DNA of 49,713 nucleotides from Oligoflexus sp. (GTDB taxonomy: Bacteria > Bdellovibrionota_B > Oligoflexia > Oligoflexales > Oligoflexaceae): the NCBI RefSeq assembly GCF_035712445.1, contig NZ_DASTAT010000104.1, forward strand, positions 1-49,713. The letters run 5' to 3'. A model generated the notes under the pieces. The model did no database searches and was not told the origin of the DNA. It saw nothing but the letters and a program-made list of their open reading frames with translations. Each line of letters begins with the position of its first letter. Position 1 is the first letter of the stretch. This document shows, piece by piece, positions 23,487 through 32,342 of the stretch. The position numbers were made by a program, and so were the translations under genes.

Positions 23487-26400
23487 TCAAGGCAAATCAA
23501 TTCGCACGATTCCGATACCGATATTAAACCATACGCGATTCTGAGCATCGACCTGCAGGTCTTGAATCTGCAAGTATGTACCACTGGGCTCTTCAGGCAG
23601 GCTGTAAAGATCAGCCCGGCTGAAAATTTTCGTGTAGGTCGTGCCGTCCGTGCGGTAGACATCGAAGAGGATATGGACCACAAAATCACCCTGGGCCGTG
23701 CGGCCGATGTTGCCCAGGAAGCTGGCATTCTCGGGCACGGCGAAGGGTTTTTTGGTGCCGCTTTCCAGGTCCAGCAGCCAAAGTTCGGTGATCGTGCCGA
23801 GTTCGGACACCGATACGAAAAGGGTTTTATCATCAATCTGACGAACCCGGTCCACAGATTGAAGGCCCCAGTCCTGCCAGCTGGATTTGGTCCAATCCGT
23901 TTGCCCTTCCGCACGGGTGAAGAGTCCTTTGTCCGTCGCTACAACAAGGCTTTGAGCCGAGGCGAATATGCCTTTCACATCCGTGCCGGCATCCGCCCCC
24001 AGAGGAACTTTGTAAAACGTGAAGCCATCGATCACGCCCAGGTCCGTGCTTCCATCTTCATAAACCCAGTAACGGCCCTGACTGTCACGGGTTCCGCCCC
24101 AATAATTATGATCATTGGGAAAGCGAACGAGGGCGGCCCAGTTGTTATCGGGAGCCAGCCTGAAAATACCCTGCGTGCTCAGAAGGATTGGCTCGAAAAT
24201 GGAGTCATCCACCGGCATTTCGGACCGAAGTCCGGGACTGCGCAGCGAGCGCGTCCAGCCAGCGGATTCCAGCGTGTAAAGACCTTCATTTTGCAGATAG
24301 ATGCTCGGGACACCTGCAGCGTTCACCCAGGGTCCGCTGACGCGAGTGTTCGGGGCGTTTTTGGGCTTTGGAAAATAAGCCCAGGGCCGGAGCTGAAACT
24401 GAAAGGGAAAGGTGTTGGAACTTCCAGGGCTGGCCAGAAGCCAGGGCGTTGAATCCTGGCCGATCGCGGCCTGGATTAGCGGACGCACGACCTGAAGGCC
24501 GTAAATGCCCATGTCCCAGTAGCGAAGACGCTCTCCGTCCCAATTCAGAAGGCCTTTTTCCGCGATCCAGATCAGATCGCCCTTGCCGACGAAAAGAGCG
24601 TTGACCCGCAGGCCTGGATCCCTTTGGGCGAGATAGGGAAAGACCTGCCAGCTGTTTCTGTTCGCATCCCAGTAAGCATCACCCAGAATGACTTCCGAAG
24701 CCGGCCCGATGACAAAGTCCTCGGGCATGAGATCCATCGAGCTAAAAGATGGGGGACGCGGCAGCTTGATGCTTTCCGTGGCCGTGGTCATCGTGAGATC
24801 CATGGCGTCGCGCCCTGTGCCGCGAAGAGTCCAGATGCGGCCTTCATTGTCGGCAGCGATCTTGACCAGAGGCAGAGGGTCGCTGACGGCTGTCCACGCT
24901 GATTGATCAGGATTTTTTTGATAGAGTGAGCTGCCGCACTGCAGCCAAAGTCTATGGGCCGCGTCGCGCACAAGGTTCTGCCGCAGATTCATGCAGGTGG
25001 CATCGGGATAGGGGGTCAAAGTCCAGCTGCCGCCTTCGTAAAGAGCAAGGCCTTCGGTTGTTTTGCAGTAAAAACCGCCGCGATGAAAAGCCTGCGGCCC
25101 TTCACATTTTGAAAGATTCTCGGGATCCAAAGAGGGAAGCGCCTGCCAGCCGGTTCCATCCCAACGGTAGATGGTACGCACGTATCGCGACGGATTCTGG
25201 CGCAGACTTTCCCACTGCACATGCAGGGCGTTATCCTGCGCGAACCAGGCTGTGGTGATGTTCCCGTTATCCGTTTCCGAGGGCGATGGCCATAGCACCC
25301 AGCGCCTGTTGGTTTCATCGCGCAGAGAAACGCTGCGAAAACCCACCGAAAATATGCGGCCTTTCTTATCCTGAAGCAGCTGCATGGACATGTCTTCCAG
25401 CTTCGGGCTGTCGCTCCAGCGAATCGGTTTCCAACGCTTGGGGTGGATGCCGATGGTGGCCATCTTTTCTTCGATATGCCCGGCCCTGTCATCGGCAAGG
25501 ACAAAGACTCGCAGCAGTCCGCCGGCATCGTTCATGCTGGACCAAAGGTCGACCAGCGACAGCTGCAGATCGGCATCACAGGGCACGTATTTTTCCATGG
25601 ACTGATTCCGGCAGCGTCCGCTGGTGCAGAGGACAGACCGACCGGAAAGAATGGATTGATCCTCGCGCACGAAATCAACCTTGCATTGATAACGGGCTGC
25701 CAGCGAAGCGTCCTCCAGCTGAGGATGCTGCCCGCGAATCCGAAGCTCCACCTGGGCACTTGGGACCAGCATCTGGGCCGCGGGTTTATTCCAATCCGCT
25801 TCAGACCAAAGAAGTTCGAGCTGCGGCTTGTCTTCGGTCACCACCAGAGTCTGGCAGCTGAGCGCGGAGCGATTGCCGGCCTTGTCTTCGGCATAGGCGT
25901 AATAATCAAAGACGCCCAGATCGCTGGCGACGATGGCCCCACTCCGCTCGAAATTCTTCAGATCCTGGCAGCGATTCTGCGGCTGGCAGCCATCGGAAGC
26001 GGGAGGCAAATTCCCATCATCCAGATCCTTGGCGCGGGGCTCGCGGCAGTAAAGAAGATCGGCATCGGGGGATGGCGTTTTCCAGGGAAGAATGCTGCCT
26101 TTGGAAAACACCGCGACGCGATTATCCAGACTGTAAGCATCCAGTCCGCCGACTTCAGGGCGCCTGTGCAGAATGGTGAGGGGACAGGATTCCGTGCGGG
26201 TCGGAACAGGGCCAGGCACATCCCAGCCCTCGGTGCTCAATTGAAAGTTCAAACGCAAAAGATACTGACCTTCCGGCAGATCGCGGGTTGAGATATTCGC
26301 AGGCAGACCCGTGAGATGCACGCCGTAAGGTTTTTCAAAGAGCATGATGGTTTTTTGCTGCTGCTCATTCACAGCGGTTATTTCGAAACGAGCGGACTGC

Positions 26401-26876
26401 AGCGCGCCATCACTGGCCCAGCGCAAGGGAAAGGGCAGTTCATCATGAGCGAAAAATCCCTGGGTCGGACACTGAAGCTCGGCGCTGACCTTGGGTGACG
26501 CCTGAAGAGGCAGACTGATAAGATTTCGGTCGCTGCGGAGGTCCATGGATTCGGAAATGCTCCAGCCGCGGGCGCTGCTGAAAGCCTGAAGGACACCGGC
26601 AGAGGCCGGTATGCGCACACAGCCGCGCGAACTGATCGCAAGATTTTCGCTGCCCCGTGAAGGAAGCAAAAAACGGCTGCGGGTCGTGAGCAGAGTTTCT
26701 GCGGACAGCTCCTGGCCATCAGGACTTTCCAATTTGACGAAACGTTCCTCGTTTCCCATCTCGGAAGGATCCACTCCGCAGAGTGAACCGACGGAATCGA
26801 AGCGATCCTTAAATTTTTGACAGCCAAGGCCAAGAACAAGAACAGCCCAAAATCCGATAAGCAGGCGTCGCGGCAT
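23487..26876 (-). CDS. Giant lipoprotein P2 of the propeller/three-cysteine family
   Basis: The 1129-residue product is paralogous to P1 and P3. It has a lipobox (LVLGLGC, Cys19), an N-terminal region with CGVD and RGCVRIPASAG, CPTQGFFA near 136, and an Ig-like stretch with DYYAYAEDKAGNRSALSC near 325-341. The family signature CTSGRC-x(10)-PC follows at Cys417-Cys433. From about 480 on come many G-x-[LIV]-W repeats (EGRIWTL, KGDLIWIA, QGRYWVY, QNRVWFN). This suggests a surface-exposed beta-propeller sensor or binding protein. It looks closer to P3 than to P1 across the N-terminal third. The ATG at 26876 follows GGGGACC and has a -10 box TATACT upstream. Unlike P1 it has no caspase gene; a zinc protease gene lies downstream. 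Function unknown. Confidence 0.85.
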   Translation of the reverse strand: MPRRLLIGFWAVLVLGLGCQKFKDRFDSVGSLCGVDPSEMGNEERFVKLESPDGQELSAETLLTTRSRFLLPSRGSENLAISSRGCVRIPASAGVLQAFSSARGWSISESMDLRSDRNLISLPLQASPKVSAELQCPTQGFFAHDELPFPLRWASDGALQSARFEITAVNEQQQKTIMLFEKPYGVHLTGLPANISTRDLPEGQYLLRLNFQLSTEGWDVPGPVPTRTESCPLTILHRRPEVGGLDAYSLDNRVAVFSKGSILPWKTPSPDADLLYCREPRAKDLDDGNLPPASDGCQPQNRCQDLKNFERSGAIVASDLGVFDYYAYAEDKAGNRSALSCQTLVVTEDKPQLELLWSEADWNKPAAQMLVPSAQVELRIRGQHPQLEDASLAARYQCKVDFVREDQSILSGRSVLCTSGRCRNQSMEKYVPCDADLQLSLVDLWSSMNDAGGLLRVFVLADDRAGHIEEKMATIGIHPKRWKPIRWSDSPKLEDMSMQLLQDKKGRIFSVGFRSVSLRDETNRRWVLWPSPSETDNGNITTAWFAQDNALHVQWESLRQNPSRYVRTIYRWDGTGWQALPSLDPENLSKCEGPQAFHRGGFYCKTTEGLALYEGGSWTLTPYPDATCMNLRQNLVRDAAHRLWLQCGSSLYQKNPDQSAWTAVSDPLPLVKIAADNEGRIWTLRGTGRDAMDLTMTTATESIKLPRPPSFSSMDLMPEDFVIGPASEVILGDAYWDANRNSWQVFPYLAQRDPGLRVNALFVGKGDLIWIAEKGLLNWDGERLRYWDMGIYGLQVVRPLIQAAIGQDSTPWLLASPGSSNTFPFQFQLRPWAYFPKPKNAPNTRVSGPWVNAAGVPSIYLQNEGLYTLESAGWTRSLRSPGLRSEMPVDDSIFEPILLSTQGIFRLAPDNNWAALVRFPNDHNYWGGTRDSQGRYWVYEDGSTDLGVIDGFTFYKVPLGADAGTDVKGIFASAQSLVVATDKGLFTRAEGQTDWTKSSWQDWGLQSVDRVRQIDDKTLFVSVSELGTITELWLLDLESGTKKPFAVPENASFLGNIGRTAQGDFVVHILFDVYRTDGTTYTKIFSRADLYSLPEEPSGTYLQIQDLQVDAQNRVWFNIGIGIVRIDLP

Positions 26877-26906
26877 AAGGTCCCCATCGCTGAGCATAGG
26901 CTGCGG

Positions 26907-26935
26907 AGTATAGCCAGTTTTGATAGCGAAGGGAA
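26907..26935 (-). promoter_or_regulatory. Candidate sigma-70 promoter of P2
   Basis: On the minus strand TATACT (26912-26907) is a strong -10 box, 31 bases before the ATG, with TTCCCT (26935-26930) as a weak -35 at 17-base spacing. Confidence 0.4.
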
Positions 26936-26995
26936 CCTGAAAGCCGGGCTGCAAGCTGGTTCAAAGGGGCGGGCGCCATCCATGAGTAAAAATTC

Positions 26996-28621
26996 TCAAT
27001 CCTGATTCCACTCATAAGCGAGGGAACGTCCTTTTGCGATATGAAGCGCCGCCGCGCGTGCGGTCAGGATGCAACTGCCGAGAAAGCTTCCTTCCAGCGC
27101 CCGCTTGCCATGGATGCCGCCGCCTCCGAAACCGGCCGCTTCCCCGACAGCATAAAGGCCCTCCATCACGGTTCCATCCGCGGCCATGGCCTGGGATTGC
27201 AGATTGGTTTGAATACCGCCGAGCGACTTGCGGGACAGGATGAACTCCCGAATGGCGATCAGGGGGCCGGCATGGGGATCCAGGATTTTCTGATAGCGGC
27301 AGGTTCGCACCCGATCGCCCCGGTAACTGCGCAGCTGCATGATGCGGCGCAGCTGCTCATCGTTGAAATAATGCGGGCCTCGATCAATCATGCTGTCATA
27401 ATGCTGAATTTCCTTCTGCACCCTTTCCCATTCCACAGCCTCATCACCATTGAGCGCATTCATCTTCGCAACCAGTTCGTCCAAGCTATCGGCCACGACG
27501 AAGTCCACGCAGTCCCGCGTCAGCTGCCTGACGAGGCGCTGGTTTCCGGTCAGGACTGTTTTGAGAAAGCTGAAGAACTTTTTATCGCGAATGTCCTCAT
27601 TATATTCAGCCCCGGACACAGCGAGTTCGCGAACGGCAATTTTCCAGTTCATCACCTGCCATGAATAGGCCCGTGCTTCATGACAGATGGCGGACACCAG
27701 AAACCGCGTATCAAACGAGGTGATCAGCGGCACAGGCCCGATGCGATCGCCGCGAAAATTCAGCCACAAAGCGGAGTGCGGTGGAATCAGGCTGAGTCCA
27801 TGGTCCTTATAAGTCGGATGAGGATGATGGACGCCGGCCGCGTAGTTCCATTGCTTATCGAGATGCGTGAGGCGCGCTCCCGCTTTCTCTGCGGCATCGT
27901 GCATCGTGCCATCCGCTGCATCATGGGAACCGTTCAACAATACCGCAGGAACCTGGCCCATATCCTGCCCCCAGTGCTGGCGGACACGATCCAGATTGCC
28001 CGTGAATCCACCGCTGGCAATAACCACCGCGCTGGCATGAAGGCTAAAGGGCTCGCCTTCGGTGGTATGGCCGCTGCAGCCTATGACCCGATCCCCGGCC
28101 AGGAGCAAAGCCTCCGCCTTGTGCTCAAACAGCATTGTCAGACGCTCGCGCTGGGGATGCTGCTGCACGGCTCCTATGATTTTTTCCATGAGATCCTTGC
28201 CGGTGCCCCAGACCATGTGAAAGCGCGGCACGGAATTTCCCGGGGAGAAAAGCCCCCGCTCCACCCAGTGGACCACGGGAAAAAATTGAACCCCATGGGA
28301 ACGCAGCCAGTCATAGATCAGCGTGCGGGAACCCTCGGTATAAAAACGCGCCCAGGCCCGCGGCAGCGCATCCTCCTCGCCAAAGTCCGCATACGAACAC
28401 CAATCGTCATAGGCAAGATCGGGGCTATCATGAATGCCGTTTAACTTTTGAATAGGTGAATTGACGATGTTGATGCCACCGAAGGATTCGCGGGCCAGTC
28501 CACCCAGAGCCGAGAGCGGCATGCGATCGAGGATCGCCACGGTCTTTCCTTCGCTCAGGAGTTCCAGGGCCGTGACGAGTCCGGCGATGCCGGCGCCTAT
28601 GATTAAGCAATCCCTTTGCAC
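26996..28621 (-). CDS. FAD-dependent oxidoreductase (fumarate reductase/3-ketosteroid dehydrogenase-like)
   Basis: The 541-residue flavoprotein starts with a Rossmann dinucleotide-binding motif (CLIIGAGIAGLVTALELL). It ends with the FAD-binding block typical of the fumarate reductase/succinate dehydrogenase flavoprotein superfamily (GLYAVGEAAGFGGGGIHGKRALEGSFLGSCILTGR-like). The overall pattern fits the COG3573-type predicted oxidoreductases. The substrate is unknown. It has no signal peptide, so it is cytoplasmic. It begins 10 bases after the ThDP enzyme gene ends, so the two form an operon and may act in one pathway. Confidence 0.85.
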   Translation of the reverse strand: MQRDCLIIGAGIAGLVTALELLSEGKTVAILDRMPLSALGGLARESFGGINIVNSPIQKLNGIHDSPDLAYDDWCSYADFGEEDALPRAWARFYTEGSRTLIYDWLRSHGVQFFPVVHWVERGLFSPGNSVPRFHMVWGTGKDLMEKIIGAVQQHPQRERLTMLFEHKAEALLLAGDRVIGCSGHTTEGEPFSLHASAVVIASGGFTGNLDRVRQHWGQDMGQVPAVLLNGSHDAADGTMHDAAEKAGARLTHLDKQWNYAAGVHHPHPTYKDHGLSLIPPHSALWLNFRGDRIGPVPLITSFDTRFLVSAICHEARAYSWQVMNWKIAVRELAVSGAEYNEDIRDKKFFSFLKTVLTGNQRLVRQLTRDCVDFVVADSLDELVAKMNALNGDEAVEWERVQKEIQHYDSMIDRGPHYFNDEQLRRIMQLRSYRGDRVRTCRYQKILDPHAGPLIAIREFILSRKSLGGIQTNLQSQAMAADGTVMEGLYAVGEAAGFGGGGIHGKRALEGSFLGSCILTARAAALHIAKGRSLAYEWNQD

Positions 28622-28631
28622 GTTGAATCTC

Positions 28632-30422
28632 CTATTGAAGAACGCGGCGTTTGATCAGGCGACCTGCCATCCGGAAACGATCGCCCCATTCCAATCGGGC
28701 CGCATTGGTTTTCAAGACGGCCCTGGTGAAAAACGAAGGGATGCTGGAGTCGGTCGTCACGGAAAGGAGGACGGATTCCCCCTGCTCGCAAAGCCGCCCC
28801 GCGCTGGCCAGGACTTCGTCCAGGTTTTCATGGTCATCGCAGGCCAGGAAGTGAAGGCTTAAAGCCTTGGCCAAAGCCGCAAAATCAAGGCTCGGAATGC
28901 GCGTCAGCACTTCACGACCCAAGGCCCCTTTTTGAAATTGCGCGATCTGCGTGAGCTTGCCGTCATTCAGAATCACAAAAAGAATACCGAGCCCATAATT
29001 ATGGGCGGTCAGCATCTCCATGCCGGTCATCAGCACCGCTCCATCCCCAATGGCCGCGACCACAGGCCGTGCCGGGCTCGCGAGCTTCGCACCGATCGCG
29101 GCAGGGACCGCATAGCCCATGCAGGAAAAATCAACAGGAGCAAGAAAAGAGCGCGGTTCTTCCAAACGTAAGGCTTCCATGGCTTTAAAGAGGCCGTTGC
29201 CGCTGTCGGTCACGAAGATGGTGTCGAGACCAAAGTGTTCCTGCAGGCTCTGAAAAAGTCGGTGTGGATTCACGCCCGAGTTTTCGGAGTCGCGGGACAA
29301 TTCCGCGGCACTGTGCTGGTGAGCAGTCGCGACTCGCGTGAGCCTCGTCAGATCGGTGGAAAGGTCCTGGTCCTCTTCCGTATCCAGAAGCAGTCTGACC
29401 ACAAAACTTTTCGCATCGGCCTGCAGGGTTGCATGGGCTCCATAGTTTCGCTGCAGCACATCGGGATCAATGTCGACGTGAAGCAAAGGAACCCTGAAGT
29501 CAAAGCCATAGCTTCCTGTCGCCACTTCGCTGAAACGGCAGCCGATAGCCAGAATGCAGTCCAGCTCCTCCTCAAGTTTTTGGAAGGGCGGTGGCAGAGC
29601 GCGGCCCATTCCATTCCAGACAAAACGCGGATTGGTTTCCGGAAAAAGGCCCTTGGCCGAGATCGAGGTGAAGACCAGAGCATCCAGTTGCTCGGCGAGC
29701 TTCTGCAGCCAGTGCGAAGGCATGCTGGCTCCCAGCCCCAGGTAAAGGCCTATATTTTTAGACTCGCGCACGCGCTGCAGGAGAGTCTGATAGTCCAGTT
29801 CATCAAAGCCTGCCGGATTTTTGGGGAGAACGGGCCAAGGGTGCGAGGCATCATAACGATCGGTCTTGAAGAAGAGTTCCGCCGGGACCTCAATACCGAC
29901 AGGACCCATGGGCGCCTGCATAGCCAGTGCCGCTGCATAACGGGTCAGGCTATAGAGTTCCTGATGGGTTTGGATCGCCAGAACTTTTTTGGCGACAGGT
30001 TTCAGAATCGCCTTTTGATCTATATCGTGAAGCTGATAAGCAAAACGCAGATCATGCCGCGGCGCACAGAGGATCACCAGCATAGGAATCTGATCCAGCG
30101 AAGCCTCGGCAATCCCGGACAGGGCATGGGTCAGCCCAGCACCGGGAACAAGGTTCACGGCCGCCATGCGACCTGATGATCGGTAATGGCCATCTGCCAT
30201 AAAACCGGCCGATTGTTCATCGGTCACAAGAATGGGATTCAGATCCTCGTCTTCGGAGAGGGCATCATAGAATTCAATATTATGCGTCCCAGGAATTCCA
30301 AACAAAGTATGAACACCACTGTCAACCAAAGCCCGGCAGAGAATGCGAGCCCCAGTTTCCGTCTGCGAGTATGCATGAAGCCTGCCTGATCCTGCCAACG
30401 CGCGATCGTGGATTAAACTCAT
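28632..30422 (-). CDS. Thiamine diphosphate enzyme, acetolactate synthase large-subunit-like
   Basis: The product of about 596 residues has the three-domain layout of the acetolactate synthase/benzoylformate decarboxylase family. The N-terminal Pyr domain carries the catalytic Glu in TDEQSAGFMADGHYR. A central domain is followed by the C-terminal PP domain with the ThDP/Mg motif GDGAVLMTGMEML ending in an Asn (ILNDGK). No small regulatory subunit gene is adjacent and the partner is a flavoprotein, so catabolic decarboxylation or carboligation is as likely as branched-chain amino acid synthesis. The ATG at 30422 follows GGGGGTGAG; an in-frame GTG at 30431 lies inside that signal. Confidence 0.85.
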   Translation of the reverse strand: MSLIHDRALAGSGRLHAYSQTETGARILCRALVDSGVHTLFGIPGTHNIEFYDALSEDEDLNPILVTDEQSAGFMADGHYRSSGRMAAVNLVPGAGLTHALSGIAEASLDQIPMLVILCAPRHDLRFAYQLHDIDQKAILKPVAKKVLAIQTHQELYSLTRYAAALAMQAPMGPVGIEVPAELFFKTDRYDASHPWPVLPKNPAGFDELDYQTLLQRVRESKNIGLYLGLGASMPSHWLQKLAEQLDALVFTSISAKGLFPETNPRFVWNGMGRALPPPFQKLEEELDCILAIGCRFSEVATGSYGFDFRVPLLHVDIDPDVLQRNYGAHATLQADAKSFVVRLLLDTEEDQDLSTDLTRLTRVATAHQHSAAELSRDSENSGVNPHRLFQSLQEHFGLDTIFVTDSGNGLFKAMEALRLEEPRSFLAPVDFSCMGYAVPAAIGAKLASPARPVVAAIGDGAVLMTGMEMLTAHNYGLGILFVILNDGKLTQIAQFQKGALGREVLTRIPSLDFAALAKALSLHFLACDDHENLDEVLASAGRLCEQGESVLLSVTTDSSIPSFFTRAVLKTNAARLEWGDRFRMAGRLIKRRVLQ

Positions 30423-30698
30423 GAGGCTCACCCCCGAATAGGAATATGTCCTGAATTTTTTTTAGTTCCACTCGCACGGAAGCAAGTTCCATTCCGGGTA
30501 AGCAAAGCCCGTCCGGCCGCAGTCCGCTTGCCTGGCTGCGGGATTTGCTACGAAAATCAGCTGGATTTGCGTAAGGCCAGGCCGGGGAAGGACACCGCAT
30601 TCTGACGGCCTTGATCCGCGAGCTGGTTTCCATCAATAAATTGCAAAAAAAATTCAAGTCGGGCGTTGGAAGGGTGAACCTTAATCATGGAGACGCCT

Positions 30699-31013
30699 AT
30701 GCGTATGTTTACGAAAATCATGCTCGCCAGCACATTCACCTTGATCCTTCAGGCCTGCGGAGGAGCCGACCAGGAGGCTTCGGAGCTGCATCGTGCGATC
30801 GGTGGATCAAGTGGAACGGTGGGTGGCCGCTGCAAGGTCACGAGCGGACCCAATGCCGGTAAAACCGGAACCTATGATGATGAAGGCTGGTGTATGGGCG
30901 ATTGGGGTGGAACCGAATGCAAAGCCGCCGATGGAACATCCAAGTGTCAGGATCTGAAAAAGATCGTGATCACAAAGCCCATCGACCTTATTCCGGTCGC
31001 AGGCAGATTCTAA
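30699..31013 (+). CDS. Small lipoprotein of unknown function
   Basis: The 104-residue product has a lipobox (LILQAC) and a small mature domain with cysteines in GRCKVTSG, GWCMGDW, TECKAAD and SKCQDL, so two disulfides are likely. GKTGTYDDEGWC looks like a compact beta-domain. No family recognised. The ATG at 30699 follows GGAGA. It is a single gene between two minus-strand genes. The 276 bases upstream (30423-30698) should hold both its promoter and that of the ThDP gene, but I see no clear boxes. Confidence 0.72.
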   Translation: MRMFTKIMLASTFTLILQACGGADQEASELHRAIGGSSGTVGGRCKVTSGPNAGKTGTYDDEGWCMGDWGGTECKAADGTSKCQDLKKIVITKPIDLIPVAGRF

Positions 31014-31022
31014 GATCGCGGA

Positions 31023-31042
31023 CCGCCGGTTGTCTCCGGCGG
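31023..31042 (+). terminator. GC-rich hairpin after the 30699-31013 gene
   Basis: CCGCCGG-TTGTCT-CCGGCGG is a perfect 7-bp stem 9 bases past the stop. No U-run follows in either direction, so it may terminate weakly or only protect the 3' end. Confidence 0.45.
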
Positions 31043-31064
31043 ACCCGTCCTGCGGGAACGAGTT

Positions 31065-32228
31065 TCAACCCGCACGTCCATCCACGCGCGGTGCCGTTAA
31101 AATAGGGACGAAAAGCACGCAGAAAATTCCAAAGGCGAGCGCCCAAAGAAGACCGGAGACGATCACCGCATCGGCATAATGTTGGGCCGCAAGTCCTGCA
31201 ATGGCAACGCGAACTATCACGGCTCCGTTGATCAAAACGAAACCGGCAACCAAAGCCCGCTGGGGTTTGATGGGACGCCCGGTATGACCCAAAGAAACGC
31301 GCGGCATGATTCCATAAATGAGAATGCCGATGGCGCCGACTGTGATCGCATGAATGCCGAGGCTCGCCGGAATCGGGAGCCACACTCCGAATCCTCTGAG
31401 CAAAAGTCCGATGATCAACCAGAAGTAGCCGCTCAGCATGATCCAAAGTATGGGCTGATGCCGTGTGGCCCACGGATCCCATAAGTACCAGCGGACTGCG
31501 TGGGCTGCAGCAGCGAGCAGCGCGATAAGCCCAAAAAACGGGCGGCCCGGTATGAGCATATCACTCAGGGCGTAGGCGAGCGTCAGAGCGATGGCCACTT
31601 TATCCAGGGGTGCCCACGAGCGGACATTCGCCGTTTTTTCTGCGTTTCGCGTAAAGAGGGGAATAATGCGTCCGCCAATGACAGTGATCACCACCGCGAT
31701 CATACCCATGGCCAAAGCCTGCCCCCGAGCGGCCATACCCGGAGCAAGTCCGGCCGCTTCCACATGAACCAGCGCATTCGCCAGAGCCAGCACGGCCAGG
31801 ACTGCGAGCAGTCCCACGTTACGCCGCTGACTGGACTGCAGCAAATAAGGCGTGAGAAAGCTCACTGCGAGAACGAGAAAGGCGAGGTCCACGGCCGCAT
31901 AGGCGTAAGATGGAGGCGTCACATACCAGGGCATGATACGCGCCAGCAGCCAGACTGCAGCGAGGAGCTGAAGACGCCAGCCATGAACGCCGCGTTTGCC
32001 CGTCCAGTTCTGTGTTGCGGTCATCAGAAAGCCGACGACGACCAGCGAGGCGAAGGCAAAGAGCATTTCATGCGCGTGCCAGAGGACCGGCGTTGCGAAA
32101 TACCGGGGCGCAGGGATGGTGCCGGTCCAGACGGCCAACCAGAGCAGAATCAATATTGAAGCGGCCGCACCGGCCAAAAGAAAGAAGGGCCGGAAGGCCA
32201 GGTTCCATAACGGTCTTAAGGATGGCAT
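31065..32228 (-). CDS. nnrS: NnrS family heme-copper membrane protein
   Basis: The 387-residue product has about twelve hydrophobic segments and the NnrS landmarks: an N-terminal LAFRPFFLLAG, LWHAHEMLFAF with paired histidines, and GRIIPLFTRN. NnrS proteins bind heme and copper and help cells withstand nitric oxide and related nitrosative stress, usually beside denitrification genes. None of these neighbours is in this window. The ATG at 32228 follows GGGGAGAG; an upstream in-frame start at 32243 overlaps it. Confidence 0.88.
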   Translation of the reverse strand: MPSLRPLWNLAFRPFFLLAGAAASILILLWLAVWTGTIPAPRYFATPVLWHAHEMLFAFASLVVVGFLMTATQNWTGKRGVHGWRLQLLAAVWLLARIMPWYVTPPSYAYAAVDLAFLVLAVSFLTPYLLQSSQRRNVGLLAVLAVLALANALVHVEAAGLAPGMAARGQALAMGMIAVVITVIGGRIIPLFTRNAEKTANVRSWAPLDKVAIALTLAYALSDMLIPGRPFFGLIALLAAAAHAVRWYLWDPWATRHQPILWIMLSGYFWLIIGLLLRGFGVWLPIPASLGIHAITVGAIGILIYGIMPRVSLGHTGRPIKPQRALVAGFVLINGAVIVRVAIAGLAAQHYADAVIVSGLLWALAFGIFCVLFVPILTAPRVDGRAG

Positions 32229-32342
32229 AAAGACTCTCCCCATGAATCATGGTCGGGCGCAATGCGCGCAATCGCTTGCTGTATCTCTGCCTTGTGCAAA
32301 GAACTTGCCAGGGATGGACGGGGAGTTTTTGGTCGCTTGGAA

